From NCBI GenBank assembly GCA_028694915.1, contig JAQVJY010000003.1:62001-126000 (forward strand): a stretch of 64,000 nucleotides of DNA. The letters are read 5' to 3'. The DNA comes from Paludibacteraceae bacterium. GTDB taxonomy: Bacteria > Bacteroidota > Bacteroidia > Bacteroidales > Paludibacteraceae. Below are positions 16,907 through 25,907 of this stretch, in pieces. How positions within the stretch are numbered: the first letter of the stretch is position 1; each line of letters opens with the position of its first letter. Under the pieces are notes generated by a model. The model ran no database searches and was not told the origin of the DNA. It was given only the letters and a program-made list of their open reading frames with translations. The position numbers were made by a program, and so were the translations under genes.

Positions 16907-17848
16907 ATGTCAAAAGTAACCGTTGTAGGTGCAGGTAACGTAGGTGCTACGTGCGCCAATGTATTAGCAGTCAACGAAGTAGCAAACGAAGTTGTACTCA
17001 TCGACATTAAAGAAGGTTTTGCAGAAGGCAAAGCTATGGACATTATGCAAACAGCTCAATTAATGGGCTTCGACACTGTAGTAACTGGTGTAACTGGCGA
17101 TTATTCAAAAACAGCTAACTCTGACGTAGTAGTTATCACGTCTGGTCTTCCACGTAAACCAGGTATGACACGCGAAGAACTTATTGGCGTAAATGCTGGC
17201 ATCGTAAAATCGGTAGCTAAAAGTGCTTTGGAATATTCTCCAAATGCTATTTTGGTTATTGTATCAAACCCAATGGACCCAATGGCTTACCTCACACTTA
17301 AAACACTTGGCTTACCACGTAACCGCGTGATTGGTATGGGTGGTGCTTTGGATAGCTCACGTTTCAAATATTTCTTAAGCCTAGCACTTAATTGCAACGC
17401 TAACGAAGTAGAAGGTTTAGTAATCGGCGGACACGGCGACACTACTATGATTCCTTTGACTCGCTTAGCTACCTACAAAGGCGTACCAGTAAGCACTTTG
17501 TTGAGCGCTGAAAAATTAGAAGAAGTAGCTAAATCAACTATGGTTGGTGGTGCTACATTGACTGGCTTACTTGGTACTTCTGCTTGGATGGCTCCTGGTG
17601 CAGCAGCTTCGTTCTTGGTAGAATCTATCATCAAAAACCAAGGTAAATTAATCGTTTGCGCTGCTTCATGCGAAGGAGAATATGGCATGAAAGACATCAT
17701 GATTGGTGTACCATGTATCATTGGTAAAAACGGTATCGAAAAAATCGTTGAATTTGAACTAAACGCTGACGAAAAAGCAAAATTAGCAGCAAGCGAAGCA
17801 GCTGTACGCGGTACAAATGCAGTTCTTTACGCTGAAGGCATTCTCTAA
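16907..17848 (+). CDS. mdh: malate dehydrogenase
   Basis: A 313-residue NAD-dependent malate dehydrogenase of the LDH-like subgroup, which interconverts malate and oxaloacetate in the cytoplasm. The Rossmann motif GAGNVGATCANVLA (8-21) opens the protein; the loop SGLPRKPGMTR holds substrate-binding Arg83 and Arg89 (Arg83 at the specificity position marks malate rather than lactate), and GGHGDTTMIP carries the catalytic His. In fermentative Bacteroidales it serves the reductive branch from oxaloacetate to fumarate and succinate/propionate. It is monocistronic, with its own promoter and a strong terminator. Confidence 0.95.
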   Translation: MSKVTVVGAGNVGATCANVLAVNEVANEVVLIDIKEGFAEGKAMDIMQTAQLMGFDTVVTGVTGDYSKTANSDVVVITSGLPRKPGMTREELIGVNAGIVKSVAKSALEYSPNAILVIVSNPMDPMAYLTLKTLGLPRNRVIGMGGALDSSRFKYFLSLALNCNANEVEGLVIGGHGDTTMIPLTRLATYKGVPVSTLLSAEKLEEVAKSTMVGGATLTGLLGTSAWMAPGAAASFLVESIIKNQGKLIVCAASCEGEYGMKDIMIGVPCIIGKNGIEKIVEFELNADEKAKLAASEAAVRGTNAVLYAEGIL

Positions 17849-17870
17849 TAAGTTCGTGTATATAAATAGG

Positions 17871-17906
17871 AAAAAACCTTGAACGATGTGTTCAAGGTTT
17901 TTTTTA
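17871..17906 (+). terminator. intrinsic terminator after mdh
   Basis: A 14-bp stem (AAAAAACCTTGAAC with GTTCAAGGTTTTTT) closes a 5-base loop and leads into further T residues. It ends before the pgeF promoter element. Confidence 0.92.
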
Positions 17907-17938
17907 TGTACACAGACGCCTACTTTCATAAATTTTAT

Positions 17939-17946
17939 TACTTTTG
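17939..17946 (+). promoter_or_regulatory. -7 element immediately upstream of pgeF
   Basis: TACTTTTG matches TAnnTTTG. It ends only 4 bases before the first of two tandem ATGs (17951 and 17954), so transcription would begin at or within a few bases of the start codon. No TTG is present at the -33 position, which lowers confidence. Confidence 0.5.
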
Positions 17947-17950
17947 TTGC

Positions 17951-18733
17951 ATGATGCATTACCAACTATTCGAAGCGCACAAAAACCTTGTAGGCTTCAC
18001 TACCGAACGTGACGGTGGCGTAAGCGTAGGCAACTACCAATCGCTAAATTTATGCCACTACGTGAACGATAATCCCGAACACGTCGCCCGTAATCGCCAA
18101 CTCGTGTGCAATCAGTTGGACATCGATGCTGCTCAACTCATTTTTCCACGTCAAACGCACAGCAATCATCTATTAGTTATTGACGAGGCATTTCTCAAAC
18201 TTACAGCTAAAAAACAGACCGCATTATTAGAAGGCGTGGATGCGTTGATAACGGCACAAAAATCCATTTGCATTGGCATTAACACCGCCGACTGCGTGCC
18301 TGTGCTGCTGTTTGATCCCGAACGCAACGTGATAGCCGTGGCACACGCTGGCTGGCGTGGCACCGTAGCGCGCATAGCTGCCAAAACAGCGCAACAGATG
18401 ATACAAGACTTTCAGTGCCGTGCCGAAAACCTGTTAGTGGCCATTGGTCCGAGCATTTCGGCCGCCAATTACGAAGTGAGTAACGACGTGTTAGCCGAAT
18501 TTGTAAAAGCCGACTTCCCTACGGGCAAATGCTTTACCAAAGCCCCCAACAGCAATAAATTACAGTTGGATTTATGGGCTGCCAATCGGTGGCAACTGGA
18601 AGAACTGGGCATTTTACCCGAACATATTGAAGTGGCAGGCATTTGCACCTTCGACCAAGCCGACACCTATTTCTCAGCACGCAAACTCGGCATTAACTCT
18701 GGTCGCATTGCTTCGTGCTTGATGATGAAATAA
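17951..18733 (+). CDS. pgeF: PgeF/YfiH (DUF152) family purine nucleoside phosphorylase-like / peptidoglycan editing factor
   Basis: A 260-residue protein of the YfiH/YlmD/LACC1 family. Zinc-binding residues are visible: His70 in PRQTHSNH, Cys115 in NTADCVPVLLFD and His132 in AVAHAGWRGT. Family members have purine nucleoside phosphorylase and adenosine deaminase activity, and the E. coli protein corrects Ser for Ala misincorporation in peptidoglycan precursors; older databases call it polyphenol oxidase. I chose the start at 17951 (or the adjacent 17954) because the in-frame ATG at 17879 lies inside the mdh terminator stem. Between two terminators or promoters it appears monocistronic. Confidence 0.88.
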   Translation: MMHYQLFEAHKNLVGFTTERDGGVSVGNYQSLNLCHYVNDNPEHVARNRQLVCNQLDIDAAQLIFPRQTHSNHLLVIDEAFLKLTAKKQTALLEGVDALITAQKSICIGINTADCVPVLLFDPERNVIAVAHAGWRGTVARIAAKTAQQMIQDFQCRAENLLVAIGPSISAANYEVSNDVLAEFVKADFPTGKCFTKAPNSNKLQLDLWAANRWQLEELGILPEHIEVAGICTFDQADTYFSARKLGINSGRIASCLMMK

Positions 18734-18749
18734 AACCTGTATATTTTCA

Positions 18750-18779
18750 TTGGCAAGTAATAAATAAGTTGTAACTTTG
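18750..18779 (+). promoter_or_regulatory. Bacteroidota-type promoter of the type I restriction operon
   Basis: TTG (18750-18752), a 19-base spacer and TAACTTTG (18772-18779) give an exact consensus match. The leader to hsdR is about 95 bases. Confidence 0.78.
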
Positions 18780-18798
18780 GCTTGGTAAATTTAAAGCA

Positions 18799-18861
18799 AT
18801 GCATACCGTATCCCTTTTCAAAAAAACAGCCAACTTAACTAAAGAGTGTTCACTAATGTAA
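18799..18861 (+). CDS. possible 20-codon leader ORF ahead of hsdR
   Basis: Within the hsdR leader an ATG opens a 20-codon frame (MHTVSLFKKTANLTKECSLM) that stops 19 bases before the hsdR start. It begins about 15 bases after the predicted transcription start. Nothing but position supports translation, and by chance alone such a frame is unremarkable; a regulatory leader peptide is possible. Confidence 0.2.
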   Translation: MHTVSLFKKTANLTKECSLM

Positions 18862-18880
18862 AGTTAATTAAAGCATTAAC

Positions 18881-21280
18881 ATGATTGACAAAAAGAAATT
18901 ATCTGAACGTGATATCTGCACTAAATATATTACTCCTGCCTTAGAAAAAGCAGGATGGGATAAACAATTGCAAATATTGGAAGAAGTTTCATTTACCGAT
19001 GGGAAAATATATGTAAGAGGAAAAATAACAGTAAGAGGGACACGAAAACGAGCCGATTACATTTTATATTACAAACCAAATATCCCTATTGCGATTATTG
19101 AAGCCAAGGACAATAATCATTCGGTAAGAGCAGGAATTCAGCAAGGACTGGACTATGCCCGAATATTAGATATTCCTTGCGTTTTTAGTAGTAATGGCGA
19201 CGGATTTCTGTTTCATGACCGCACAGAAACTGATGCAACGATTGAAACCGAAATTAATTTAGATAACTTTCCTTCTCCCGAAGAACTTTGGAATAAATAC
19301 AAAAAATACAAAGGGATTAAGACACCTGAAGCTGAAAAAATTGCTGCGCAAGACTACTACTTCGACGGCACAAATCGCAAACCAAGATATTACCAACAAA
19401 TTGCTGTAAATAGAACTGTTGAAGCTATTGCAGGAGGACAGAATCGGATTTTGTTGGTCATGGCCACAGGAACTGGAAAAACCTATACCGCTTTTCAAAT
19501 TATTCACCGACTTTGGAAAAGCGGAGCTAAAAAACGCATTTTATTTTTAGCAGACAGAAATGCCCTCATTGACCAAACTCGCAGAGGTGATTTTAAGCAT
19601 TTCAAAAATAAAATGACAGTAGTAAAACACCGTCAAATTGATAAGAGTTATGAAATCTATTTAGCTCTTTATCAAGGTCTATCAGGCACAGACGAAGCCG
19701 CCAATGTGTACAAACAATTTTCGAGAGACTTTTTTGATTTAATCGTGATTGACGAATGCCACCGAGGAAGTGCAAAAGACGATAGTAGCTGGAGAGAAAT
19801 TTTAACATATTTCCAAAATGCCACACATATTGGTTTAACAGCCACGCCCAAAGAAACTGAAACAACCAGTAATTCAGAATACTTTGGCGACCCAATCTAC
19901 ACCTATTCACTCAGACAAGGAATAGACGATGGCTTCTTAGCTCCATATCGCGTGCTCCGCATTGCGTTGAATGTGGATGCAGAAGGTTGGCGACCCGACC
20001 AAGGGAAAACTGACAAAGACGGAAATGAAATTGAAGACCGAATTTATAACCGCAAGGACTTTGATAAAAATTTAGTAATAGAAGAAAGGACGGATGCAGT
20101 TGCCAAGAAGCTAACAGAGTTTTTGAAAGGTTACGACCGTTTTGCAAAAACAATTGTGTTTTGTGTGGACATTGACCACGCAGAAAGAATGCGAACCGCA
20201 TTAGCCAAACACAATCCTGATTTAGTTGCCGAGAACTACAAATACATAATGCAGATTACAGGCGACAATGACGAGGGCAAAAGAGAACTCGATAACTTCA
20301 TAAATCCAGAGGAAAGATATCCTGTTATTGCAACCACATCGGAATTAATGACCACAGGTGTAGATGCTCAAACCTGCAAAGTGATTGTATTGGACAGCAA
20401 CATCAATTCAATGACCAAGTTCAAACAAATCATTGGTAGAGGAACACGAATCAATGAAGAATACGGCAAATTGTATTTCACCATTTTGGATTTCAGAAAT
20501 GCAACAGACCTTTTTGCTGACCCTCAATTTGACGGAGAACCAATCAGAATTAAACCAGTTACCGAAGCAATAGACTTAGGAGATATTATTGACGAAGAAG
20601 AAGAAAACACAGAACCAATCATTGACATTGAAACAGGAGAAGAAATTGAAATTACTCCCCCTGAAATCCGTTATCCTGAACAAGAATTTCCACCATCAAC
20701 AGCAAATGAACCAAGACGAAAAGTTTATGTAAATGGTGTAGATGTTTCGGTTTTGATTAGTCGTGAATTGCATTTCGACCAGCACGGAAAACCCATTACA
20801 ACAAGTCTGAAAGACCACACTAAAGAAATCATCAAAGAGCAGTTTGCTTCCTTAGATGATTTTCTGAACAAATGGAAAGGTTCAGACCGAAAAGAAGCAA
20901 TCATTGCCGAATTGGCAGAACAAGGCATTATGGTAGAAGCGCTGTATGAAGCAGTGGACAAACAAGTTGATTTATTTGATTTGATTTGCCACATTGCTTA
21001 CGACCAACCACCACTTACACGAAAAGAACGAGCAAACAATGTAAAAAAACGTAATTATTTTACAAAGTATGGCGACCAAGCAAGAAACGTATTGGAGGCT
21101 TTATTGGATAAATACGCCGACGAAGGCATTGAAAACATAGAAAGCATGGAAGTATTACAAGTAAAACCATTAAGCAATTTTGGTTCAACGCTTGAAATTG
21201 TCAACGGTATTTTTGGAAGCCGCGAAAACTATTTGCGAGCCATTAAAGATTTAGAAAACGAATTATACACGGTAGCATAA
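18881..21280 (+). CDS. hsdR: type I restriction enzyme, restriction/translocase subunit
   Basis: 799 residues. The N-terminal nuclease domain shows Asp59 (RADYILYY) and Glu74-x-Lys76 (IIEAKDN), the PD-(D/E)XK catalytic set. An SF2 helicase motor follows: Walker A MATGTGKT (194-201), DECH box (291-294), motif III GLTATP and motif VI IGRGTRI. The subunit translocates and cuts unmodified DNA with HsdM and HsdS. It is shorter than EcoR124I HsdR (about 1,030) and of the form common in Bacteroidota. First gene of the hsdR-rhuM-hsdM-hsdS operon; 6 bases separate it from rhuM. Confidence 0.93.
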   Translation: MIDKKKLSERDICTKYITPALEKAGWDKQLQILEEVSFTDGKIYVRGKITVRGTRKRADYILYYKPNIPIAIIEAKDNNHSVRAGIQQGLDYARILDIPCVFSSNGDGFLFHDRTETDATIETEINLDNFPSPEELWNKYKKYKGIKTPEAEKIAAQDYYFDGTNRKPRYYQQIAVNRTVEAIAGGQNRILLVMATGTGKTYTAFQIIHRLWKSGAKKRILFLADRNALIDQTRRGDFKHFKNKMTVVKHRQIDKSYEIYLALYQGLSGTDEAANVYKQFSRDFFDLIVIDECHRGSAKDDSSWREILTYFQNATHIGLTATPKETETTSNSEYFGDPIYTYSLRQGIDDGFLAPYRVLRIALNVDAEGWRPDQGKTDKDGNEIEDRIYNRKDFDKNLVIEERTDAVAKKLTEFLKGYDRFAKTIVFCVDIDHAERMRTALAKHNPDLVAENYKYIMQITGDNDEGKRELDNFINPEERYPVIATTSELMTTGVDAQTCKVIVLDSNINSMTKFKQIIGRGTRINEEYGKLYFTILDFRNATDLFADPQFDGEPIRIKPVTEAIDLGDIIDEEEENTEPIIDIETGEEIEITPPEIRYPEQEFPPSTANEPRRKVYVNGVDVSVLISRELHFDQHGKPITTSLKDHTKEIIKEQFASLDDFLNKWKGSDRKEAIIAELAEQGIMVEALYEAVDKQVDLFDLICHIAYDQPPLTRKERANNVKKRNYFTKYGDQARNVLEALLDKYADEGIENIESMEVLQVKPLSNFGSTLEIVNGIFGSRENYLRAIKDLENELYTVA

Positions 21281-21286
21281 AAACAG

Positions 21287-22300
21287 ATGAATCAATCACA
21301 AATTGTTATATATCAGACCGAAAGTGGTCAAATAAAAATTGATGTCAGGCTTGAAAATGAAACCGTTTGGCTCACACAAAAATCGATGGCTGAACTATTT
21401 CAAACCACTCCTCAAAACATCACACTTCACCTAAAAAACATATTCGAAGAAGAAGAATTACAAGAAAATGCAACTTGTAAGGATTTCTTACAAGTTCAGC
21501 AAGAAGGTAATCGCATGGTGGAACGAAACCAAAAATTTTACAATCTTGATGCTATTATTTCTGTGGGATACAGAATAAAATCGCACGTAGCTACACGTTT
21601 CAGGATTTGGGCAACCCAACACATCAAAGAATATATTGTCAAAGGTTTTGTGATAGACGATGAACGATTAAAGAATCCAGATTTACCATTTGACTATTTC
21701 GAAGAGTTACTAAGGCGTATTCAGGATATAAGGACTTCTGAAAAACGCTTCTACCAAAAAATTACCGACATATATGCCACCAGTGTCGATTACGACCCAA
21801 CCTTGGAAACAAGCATTCTGTTTTTCAAAACAGTACAAAATAAAATGCATTGGGCTATTACGGGACAAACAGCTGCCGAACTTATTAAAAACAGAGCGGA
21901 CAGTGAGAAACCAAACATGGGATTGACTAGCTGGAGAGGCGAAAAGCCAAGAAAACAGGATGTTTCGGTGGCTAAGAACTATTTGAATGAAGAAGAGCTG
22001 CTAGCGTTAAACAATCTCGTGGAACAATACCTTGTATTTGCCGAAGGTCAGGCCATGCGCAAAATTCCAATGTACATGAACGATTGGATTGAAAAACTTC
22101 ACGGATTCTTATCGCTCAACGACCGCGAAATACTGAAAGATGCTGGACGAGTAACACACGAGCTAGCGATTGGTTTTGCTGAGAACGAATATGAAAAATA
22201 CCGTGTGAAAACCATTGCCCAAAAAGACAAACAATTGGACGATTTTGAACAAACAGTTAAACAAATAGAACAACAAACTAAAACAAAGAAAAAGCAATGA
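21287..22300 (+). CDS. rhuM: RhuM family protein embedded in the type I restriction operon
   Basis: 337 residues typical of the RhuM family: an N-terminal DNA-binding-like region (VRLENETVWLTQKSMAELFQ, then TPQNITLHLKNIFEEEEL) resembling KilA/Bro-type domains, the hallmark FYNLDAIISVGYRIKS at about residue 84-99, RFRIWATQHIKEYIVKGFV, and a long helical C-terminal half ending in a Lys-rich tail (QQTKTKKKQ). First named from a Salmonella pathogenicity island, the family is often found among restriction genes, but its biochemical role is not settled. Here its stop overlaps the hsdM start by 4 bases, so it is cotranslated with the methyltransferase. It may regulate or accompany the restriction complex. 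Confidence 0.88.
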   Translation: MNQSQIVIYQTESGQIKIDVRLENETVWLTQKSMAELFQTTPQNITLHLKNIFEEEELQENATCKDFLQVQQEGNRMVERNQKFYNLDAIISVGYRIKSHVATRFRIWATQHIKEYIVKGFVIDDERLKNPDLPFDYFEELLRRIQDIRTSEKRFYQKITDIYATSVDYDPTLETSILFFKTVQNKMHWAITGQTAAELIKNRADSEKPNMGLTSWRGEKPRKQDVSVAKNYLNEEELLALNNLVEQYLVFAEGQAMRKIPMYMNDWIEKLHGFLSLNDREILKDAGRVTHELAIGFAENEYEKYRVKTIAQKDKQLDDFEQTVKQIEQQTKTKKKQ

Positions 22301-23721
22301 GCAATATAAGTGGCGTCATAAAATCAATTCGTGATATTTTCCGCAAAGACCCTGGCTTGAGTGGCGACGCACAACGCATCGAACAATTGGGATGGATGAT
22401 ATTCTTAAAACTATTTGATGACAAAGATAAGGAAAGAGAATTACGTGACACAACCTACAAATCGCCCATTCCGAGTGAGCTACAGTGGCGCAACTGGGCT
22501 GAAAACGATGAAGGCATTACAGGCGATGAACTTATTCAGTTCATTAACAATAAACTATTTCCGCAATTAAAAGAATTACAAGTTACAGCCGATAACCGTT
22601 TGGGGGTGATTATCCGCAATATTTTCGATGGCACTAACAACTACATGAAAAGCGGAACCACGTTTCGCCAAGCCATTAACAAACTCAACGAAATAGACTT
22701 TAACAGCAGCAAGGAACACCATATTTTCAATGCCATATACGAGGATATATTACAAGGACTTGCCACCAAAAAAGATACAGGCGAATTTTACACGCCAAGA
22801 GCCGTTACCCAGTTTATTGTGGATATGATAAATCCCCAATTGGGCGAAAAAATAGGTGACCCTGCTTGTGGCACAGGAGGTTTTTTAGTCTGTGCTATTG
22901 AGCATTTACGCAAACAGGTAAACAACATCGACGAACGCAAAACTTTACAGGAAACCATAACAGGCACAGAGTTAAAACCATTGCCATTTATGCTGGGAGT
23001 AATCAACCTCATCACACACGACATAGAAGTACCACAAATTGTAAATACCGACGCCTTAAGCCGTGAACTCACGTCTATTAAACAAAAGGACAAAGTAGAT
23101 ATTATCATAGCCAATCCTCCATTTGGAGGCGTAGTAGGCGACGGCATGGAAACAAACTTTCCTTTAAACTACCGCACCAAAGAAAGTGCCGACCTTTTTC
23201 TTATTCTCTTTATTCAATTGCTCAAAGACGGCGGACGTGCCGGAATTGTATTACCCGATGGCAGTTTAACAGGCGACGGCGTAAAACAACGTGTACGCCA
23301 AAAACTGCTAGAAGATTGCAACGTACATACCATTGTGCGTCTGCCACAATCGGTATTTGCTCCGTATGCCACCGTAAACACCAACCTGATTTTCTTTGAA
23401 AAAGGAAAACCAACAAAAGAGATTTGGTATTATGAGCACACATTGCCCGAAGGAGCCAAAGCCTACAGCAAAACCAAACCCATACGCATAGAAGAATTTG
23501 AACCCTTAAAACAATGGTGGCAAAACCGAATTGAAAGTGAAGTTTCATGGAAAGTTTCGATTGATACCATTAAGGAGCGGGGATATGATTTGGATATTAA
23601 GAACCCAAATAAGAAAGTGGAGGAAGTGGTGTATGATAGAGTTTCATTGATTAGTCAGTTAGAAAAATCATTTGAAAAATCAATCTCATTGTTAAACGAA
23701 TTAAAGCTAGTTGGCAAATGA
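22297..23721 (+). CDS. hsdM: type I restriction enzyme, DNA methyltransferase subunit
   Basis: 474 residues with the N-terminal HsdM helical domain (about 5-140) and an N6-adenine methyltransferase core: GEFYTPRAV (162-170) entering motif X, DPACGTGGF (188-196) for S-adenosylmethionine binding, and the catalytic NPPF (273-276). Two copies plus one HsdS make the modification enzyme, and HsdR joins for restriction. ATGA overlaps link it to rhuM upstream (22297-22300) and to hsdS downstream (23718-23721), a sign of tightly coupled expression. Length is within the usual range for short-form HsdM. Confidence 0.95.
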   Translation: MSNISGVIKSIRDIFRKDPGLSGDAQRIEQLGWMIFLKLFDDKDKERELRDTTYKSPIPSELQWRNWAENDEGITGDELIQFINNKLFPQLKELQVTADNRLGVIIRNIFDGTNNYMKSGTTFRQAINKLNEIDFNSSKEHHIFNAIYEDILQGLATKKDTGEFYTPRAVTQFIVDMINPQLGEKIGDPACGTGGFLVCAIEHLRKQVNNIDERKTLQETITGTELKPLPFMLGVINLITHDIEVPQIVNTDALSRELTSIKQKDKVDIIIANPPFGGVVGDGMETNFPLNYRTKESADLFLILFIQLLKDGGRAGIVLPDGSLTGDGVKQRVRQKLLEDCNVHTIVRLPQSVFAPYATVNTNLIFFEKGKPTKEIWYYEHTLPEGAKAYSKTKPIRIEEFEPLKQWWQNRIESEVSWKVSIDTIKERGYDLDIKNPNKKVEEVVYDRVSLISQLEKSFEKSISLLNELKLVGK

Positions 23722-24935
23722 GTTTGAAAAAAATTAACCAGCTTTTCAATTTTGAAAAAGGTGTTCTTCAAAGTTCAAAGTGCATTGAAGGGGAATATGA
23801 TTTTATTACTGCTGCTACTGATTGGAAAACACATAATGAATATTCACATGATAGTGAAGCTTTGATTTTTGCAGCGGCTGCATCAGGCTCTTTGGGAAGA
23901 ACCCATTATGTTAAAGGTAAATTTATTTCTAGTGATTTGTGTTTCATTCTTACTCCAAAAGAACCTGAAAAGCTACCTGTTGACTTGAAGTTTTATCATA
24001 TCATTTTTAATCTTTATAAAAATGAAATTGTTGCTGCCACTAAAGCAGGCACTTCAAAAGAAGCGATAGGCTTAAAAGTTTTTGGCGAGTATGAATTACC
24101 ATATTTCGACCTTTCTATTCAACAAAAAGTAAAAGCCGAATTTGGTAAAGCAGAGGCTTTAAAAAAAGAGTTGTTTGATGAATACACCTACCAACTCACC
24201 CAACTCGAAAACCTAAACCAAGCCATTTTACAAGAAGCGGTGCAGGGTAAGTTGGTGGCACAAGACCCGAAAGACGAACCCGCCAGCGAATTGCTCAAAC
24301 GCATCAAAGTCGAGAAAGCGAAATCAGGCAAAAAAGAAAAACCTTTGCCACCCATTAAACCCGAAGAAATTCCATTTGAGATTCCTGAAAATTGGGTATG
24401 GTGTAGGTTGGGGGAAATGAGCATAAATCGAGACGGAGAAAGAAAGCCGATATCACAAGCAGAAAGAAACGGTCGTAAAAAGATTTACGATTATTATGGT
24501 GCATCAGGGGTAATTGACAAAATTGATGGATATACACACGAAGGTGAATTATTACTTATTGGTGAAGATGGTGCAAATCTAGTAACTCGTTCAACTCCTA
24601 TTGCATTTTTTGCAAAAGGGCAATTTTGGGTAAATAATCACGCACACGTTCTTGATACAGTTGATAGAATTACTTTAGATTATTTATGTGCTTACATCAA
24701 CTCAATTGATTTGAAGCCATTTGTAACAGGCGGATTTCAACCAAAACTTAGTCAGGGAAATTTGAATATCATCCCTGTGCCCCTTCCCCCACTATCCGAG
24801 CAAAAACGCATTGTGGCGGAAATAGAAAAGCAATTCGCCAAAACAAAACAATTAAAAGAACACATTATAGCCAACCAGCAAGCCACCGAGCAATTGCTCA
24901 AAGCATTGTTGCATCAGGCGTTTGAGGTAAACTAA
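23718..24935 (+). CDS. hsdS: type I restriction enzyme, specificity subunit
   Basis: 405 residues with two target-recognition domains separated and closed by similar helical regions: EFGKAEALKKELFDEYTYQL (about 142-161) and EIEKQFAKTKQLKEHIIANQ (about 371-390), each preceded by a TRD. The second TRD starts at the classic PENWVWCRLGE (about 224-234); the first lacks a comparable W-x-x-x-x-L-G start and begins almost at the initiator Met, so the N-terminal TRD is compact or trimmed. The first TRD coding part (to about 24130) is visibly more AT-rich than the central conserved part, as expected if TRDs are exchanged by recombination. The recognition site cannot be predicted. Confidence 0.92.
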   Translation: MSLKKINQLFNFEKGVLQSSKCIEGEYDFITAATDWKTHNEYSHDSEALIFAAAASGSLGRTHYVKGKFISSDLCFILTPKEPEKLPVDLKFYHIIFNLYKNEIVAATKAGTSKEAIGLKVFGEYELPYFDLSIQQKVKAEFGKAEALKKELFDEYTYQLTQLENLNQAILQEAVQGKLVAQDPKDEPASELLKRIKVEKAKSGKKEKPLPPIKPEEIPFEIPENWVWCRLGEMSINRDGERKPISQAERNGRKKIYDYYGASGVIDKIDGYTHEGELLLIGEDGANLVTRSTPIAFFAKGQFWVNNHAHVLDTVDRITLDYLCAYINSIDLKPFVTGGFQPKLSQGNLNIIPVPLPPLSEQKRIVAEIEKQFAKTKQLKEHIIANQQATEQLLKALLHQAFEVN

Positions 24936-24962
24936 AAAAGAGGCTTTCGCCTCTTTTTTTTA
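24935..24962. terminator. bidirectional terminator between hsdS and speB
   Basis: GAGGC (24940-24944) and GCCTC (24949-24953) with a TTTC loop, flanked by an A-run before and a T-run after, so both convergent genes get an intrinsic terminator. It overlaps the hsdS stop codon. Confidence 0.88.
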
Positions 24963-24966
24963 TAAC

Positions 24967-25833
24967 TTATTTCTGGTTGTATTTTTTCAGAAACTTATAA
25001 GTCATCAACTCATACGACAGACGCGCTGCCAAATAGTCGGACGCTTTTTGATTTGGGTTTGGGCACAACTCTACCACATCAAAACCTACCACATTGAAGC
25101 GTTTAAACACGCGACGTAAGAAATGCAGCACTTGGAAATATTGCAAACCGCCTGGTTCTGGCGTGCCAGTAGATGGAACAATAGCTGGGTCGAACACATC
25201 TAAGTCAATCGTTAGATACACATCTTCACTCAACGTGTCGAACGCTTCCAATTCCCAACGTCTTTCGTGGTCGAAGTAGATATCACGCGCAAAGAAAATA
25301 CGACTTGGGTCGTAACTCTTGGTTTCTTCCACACACATGCTACGAATACCCACCTGCGTAATAGGCGCCACTTGTTTCGCTTGATTCATCACACAGGCGT
25401 GGTTCAATTCCGAGCCTTCGTAACTTTTACGTAAATCGGAATGCGCATCGAGTTGCAATACGGTCAAATTTTTGAATCGTTTAGCGGCTGCACGAATAGC
25501 ACCAATGCTCACGGTGTGATTACCACCAATGGTAACAGGAAATTTGCTGGCATCAAACAGTTCGCCTACACGCTGTTCTACGGCTTCACAAAGCGCCTCA
25601 GGAGTTTCCATTTCGGTTACCGCTGCTGCCGTGTGAATGCCTTGTTTATACACCTCAGTTTGAGTTTCGGTATCGTACCATTCTAACTGAACCGATGCTT
25701 CCAACAACGCTTCAGGTCCTTTTTCGGAACCGTGAATCCAACTGCTTGTAGCATCATAAGGAACGGGTAACACGACAATTTTAGCACTGTCGTAATCGGC
25801 ATATTTGCCAGTAAGTCCTGCAAAGTTTTCCAT
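24967..25833 (-). CDS. speB: agmatinase
   Basis: 288-residue ureohydrolase. The binuclear manganese ligands are all visible: His106 in TIGGNHTVS, Asp129/His131/Asp133 in LDAHSDLR and Asp210/Asp212 in IDLDVFDPA. SpeB-type members hydrolyse agmatine to putrescine and urea in polyamine synthesis; arginase-type specificity is less likely given the short length and PVPYDATSSW N-terminus typical of agmatinase-like enzymes. A carboxynorspermidine decarboxylase gene elsewhere in the window (52683) supports active polyamine synthesis. Last gene of a minus-strand run, 74 bases after the THUMP methyltransferase gene. Confidence 0.88.
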   Translation of the reverse strand: MENFAGLTGKYADYDSAKIVVLPVPYDATSSWIHGSEKGPEALLEASVQLEWYDTETQTEVYKQGIHTAAAVTEMETPEALCEAVEQRVGELFDASKFPVTIGGNHTVSIGAIRAAAKRFKNLTVLQLDAHSDLRKSYEGSELNHACVMNQAKQVAPITQVGIRSMCVEETKSYDPSRIFFARDIYFDHERRWELEAFDTLSEDVYLTIDLDVFDPAIVPSTGTPEPGGLQYFQVLHFLRRVFKRFNVVGFDVVELCPNPNQKASDYLAARLSYELMTYKFLKKYNQK

Positions 25834-25907
25834 AATAGTATTGATTTTAAAGTTCCTTTAAGTGCTTTAAATGCAGCAAAAAGTGTTCCAAATTAAATAT
25901 AAATTAA

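Noticed and set aside
17879..17950. Longer N-terminus for pgeF
   Set aside because: The upstream ATG is inside the mdh terminator stem, and the extra residues do not resemble the family.
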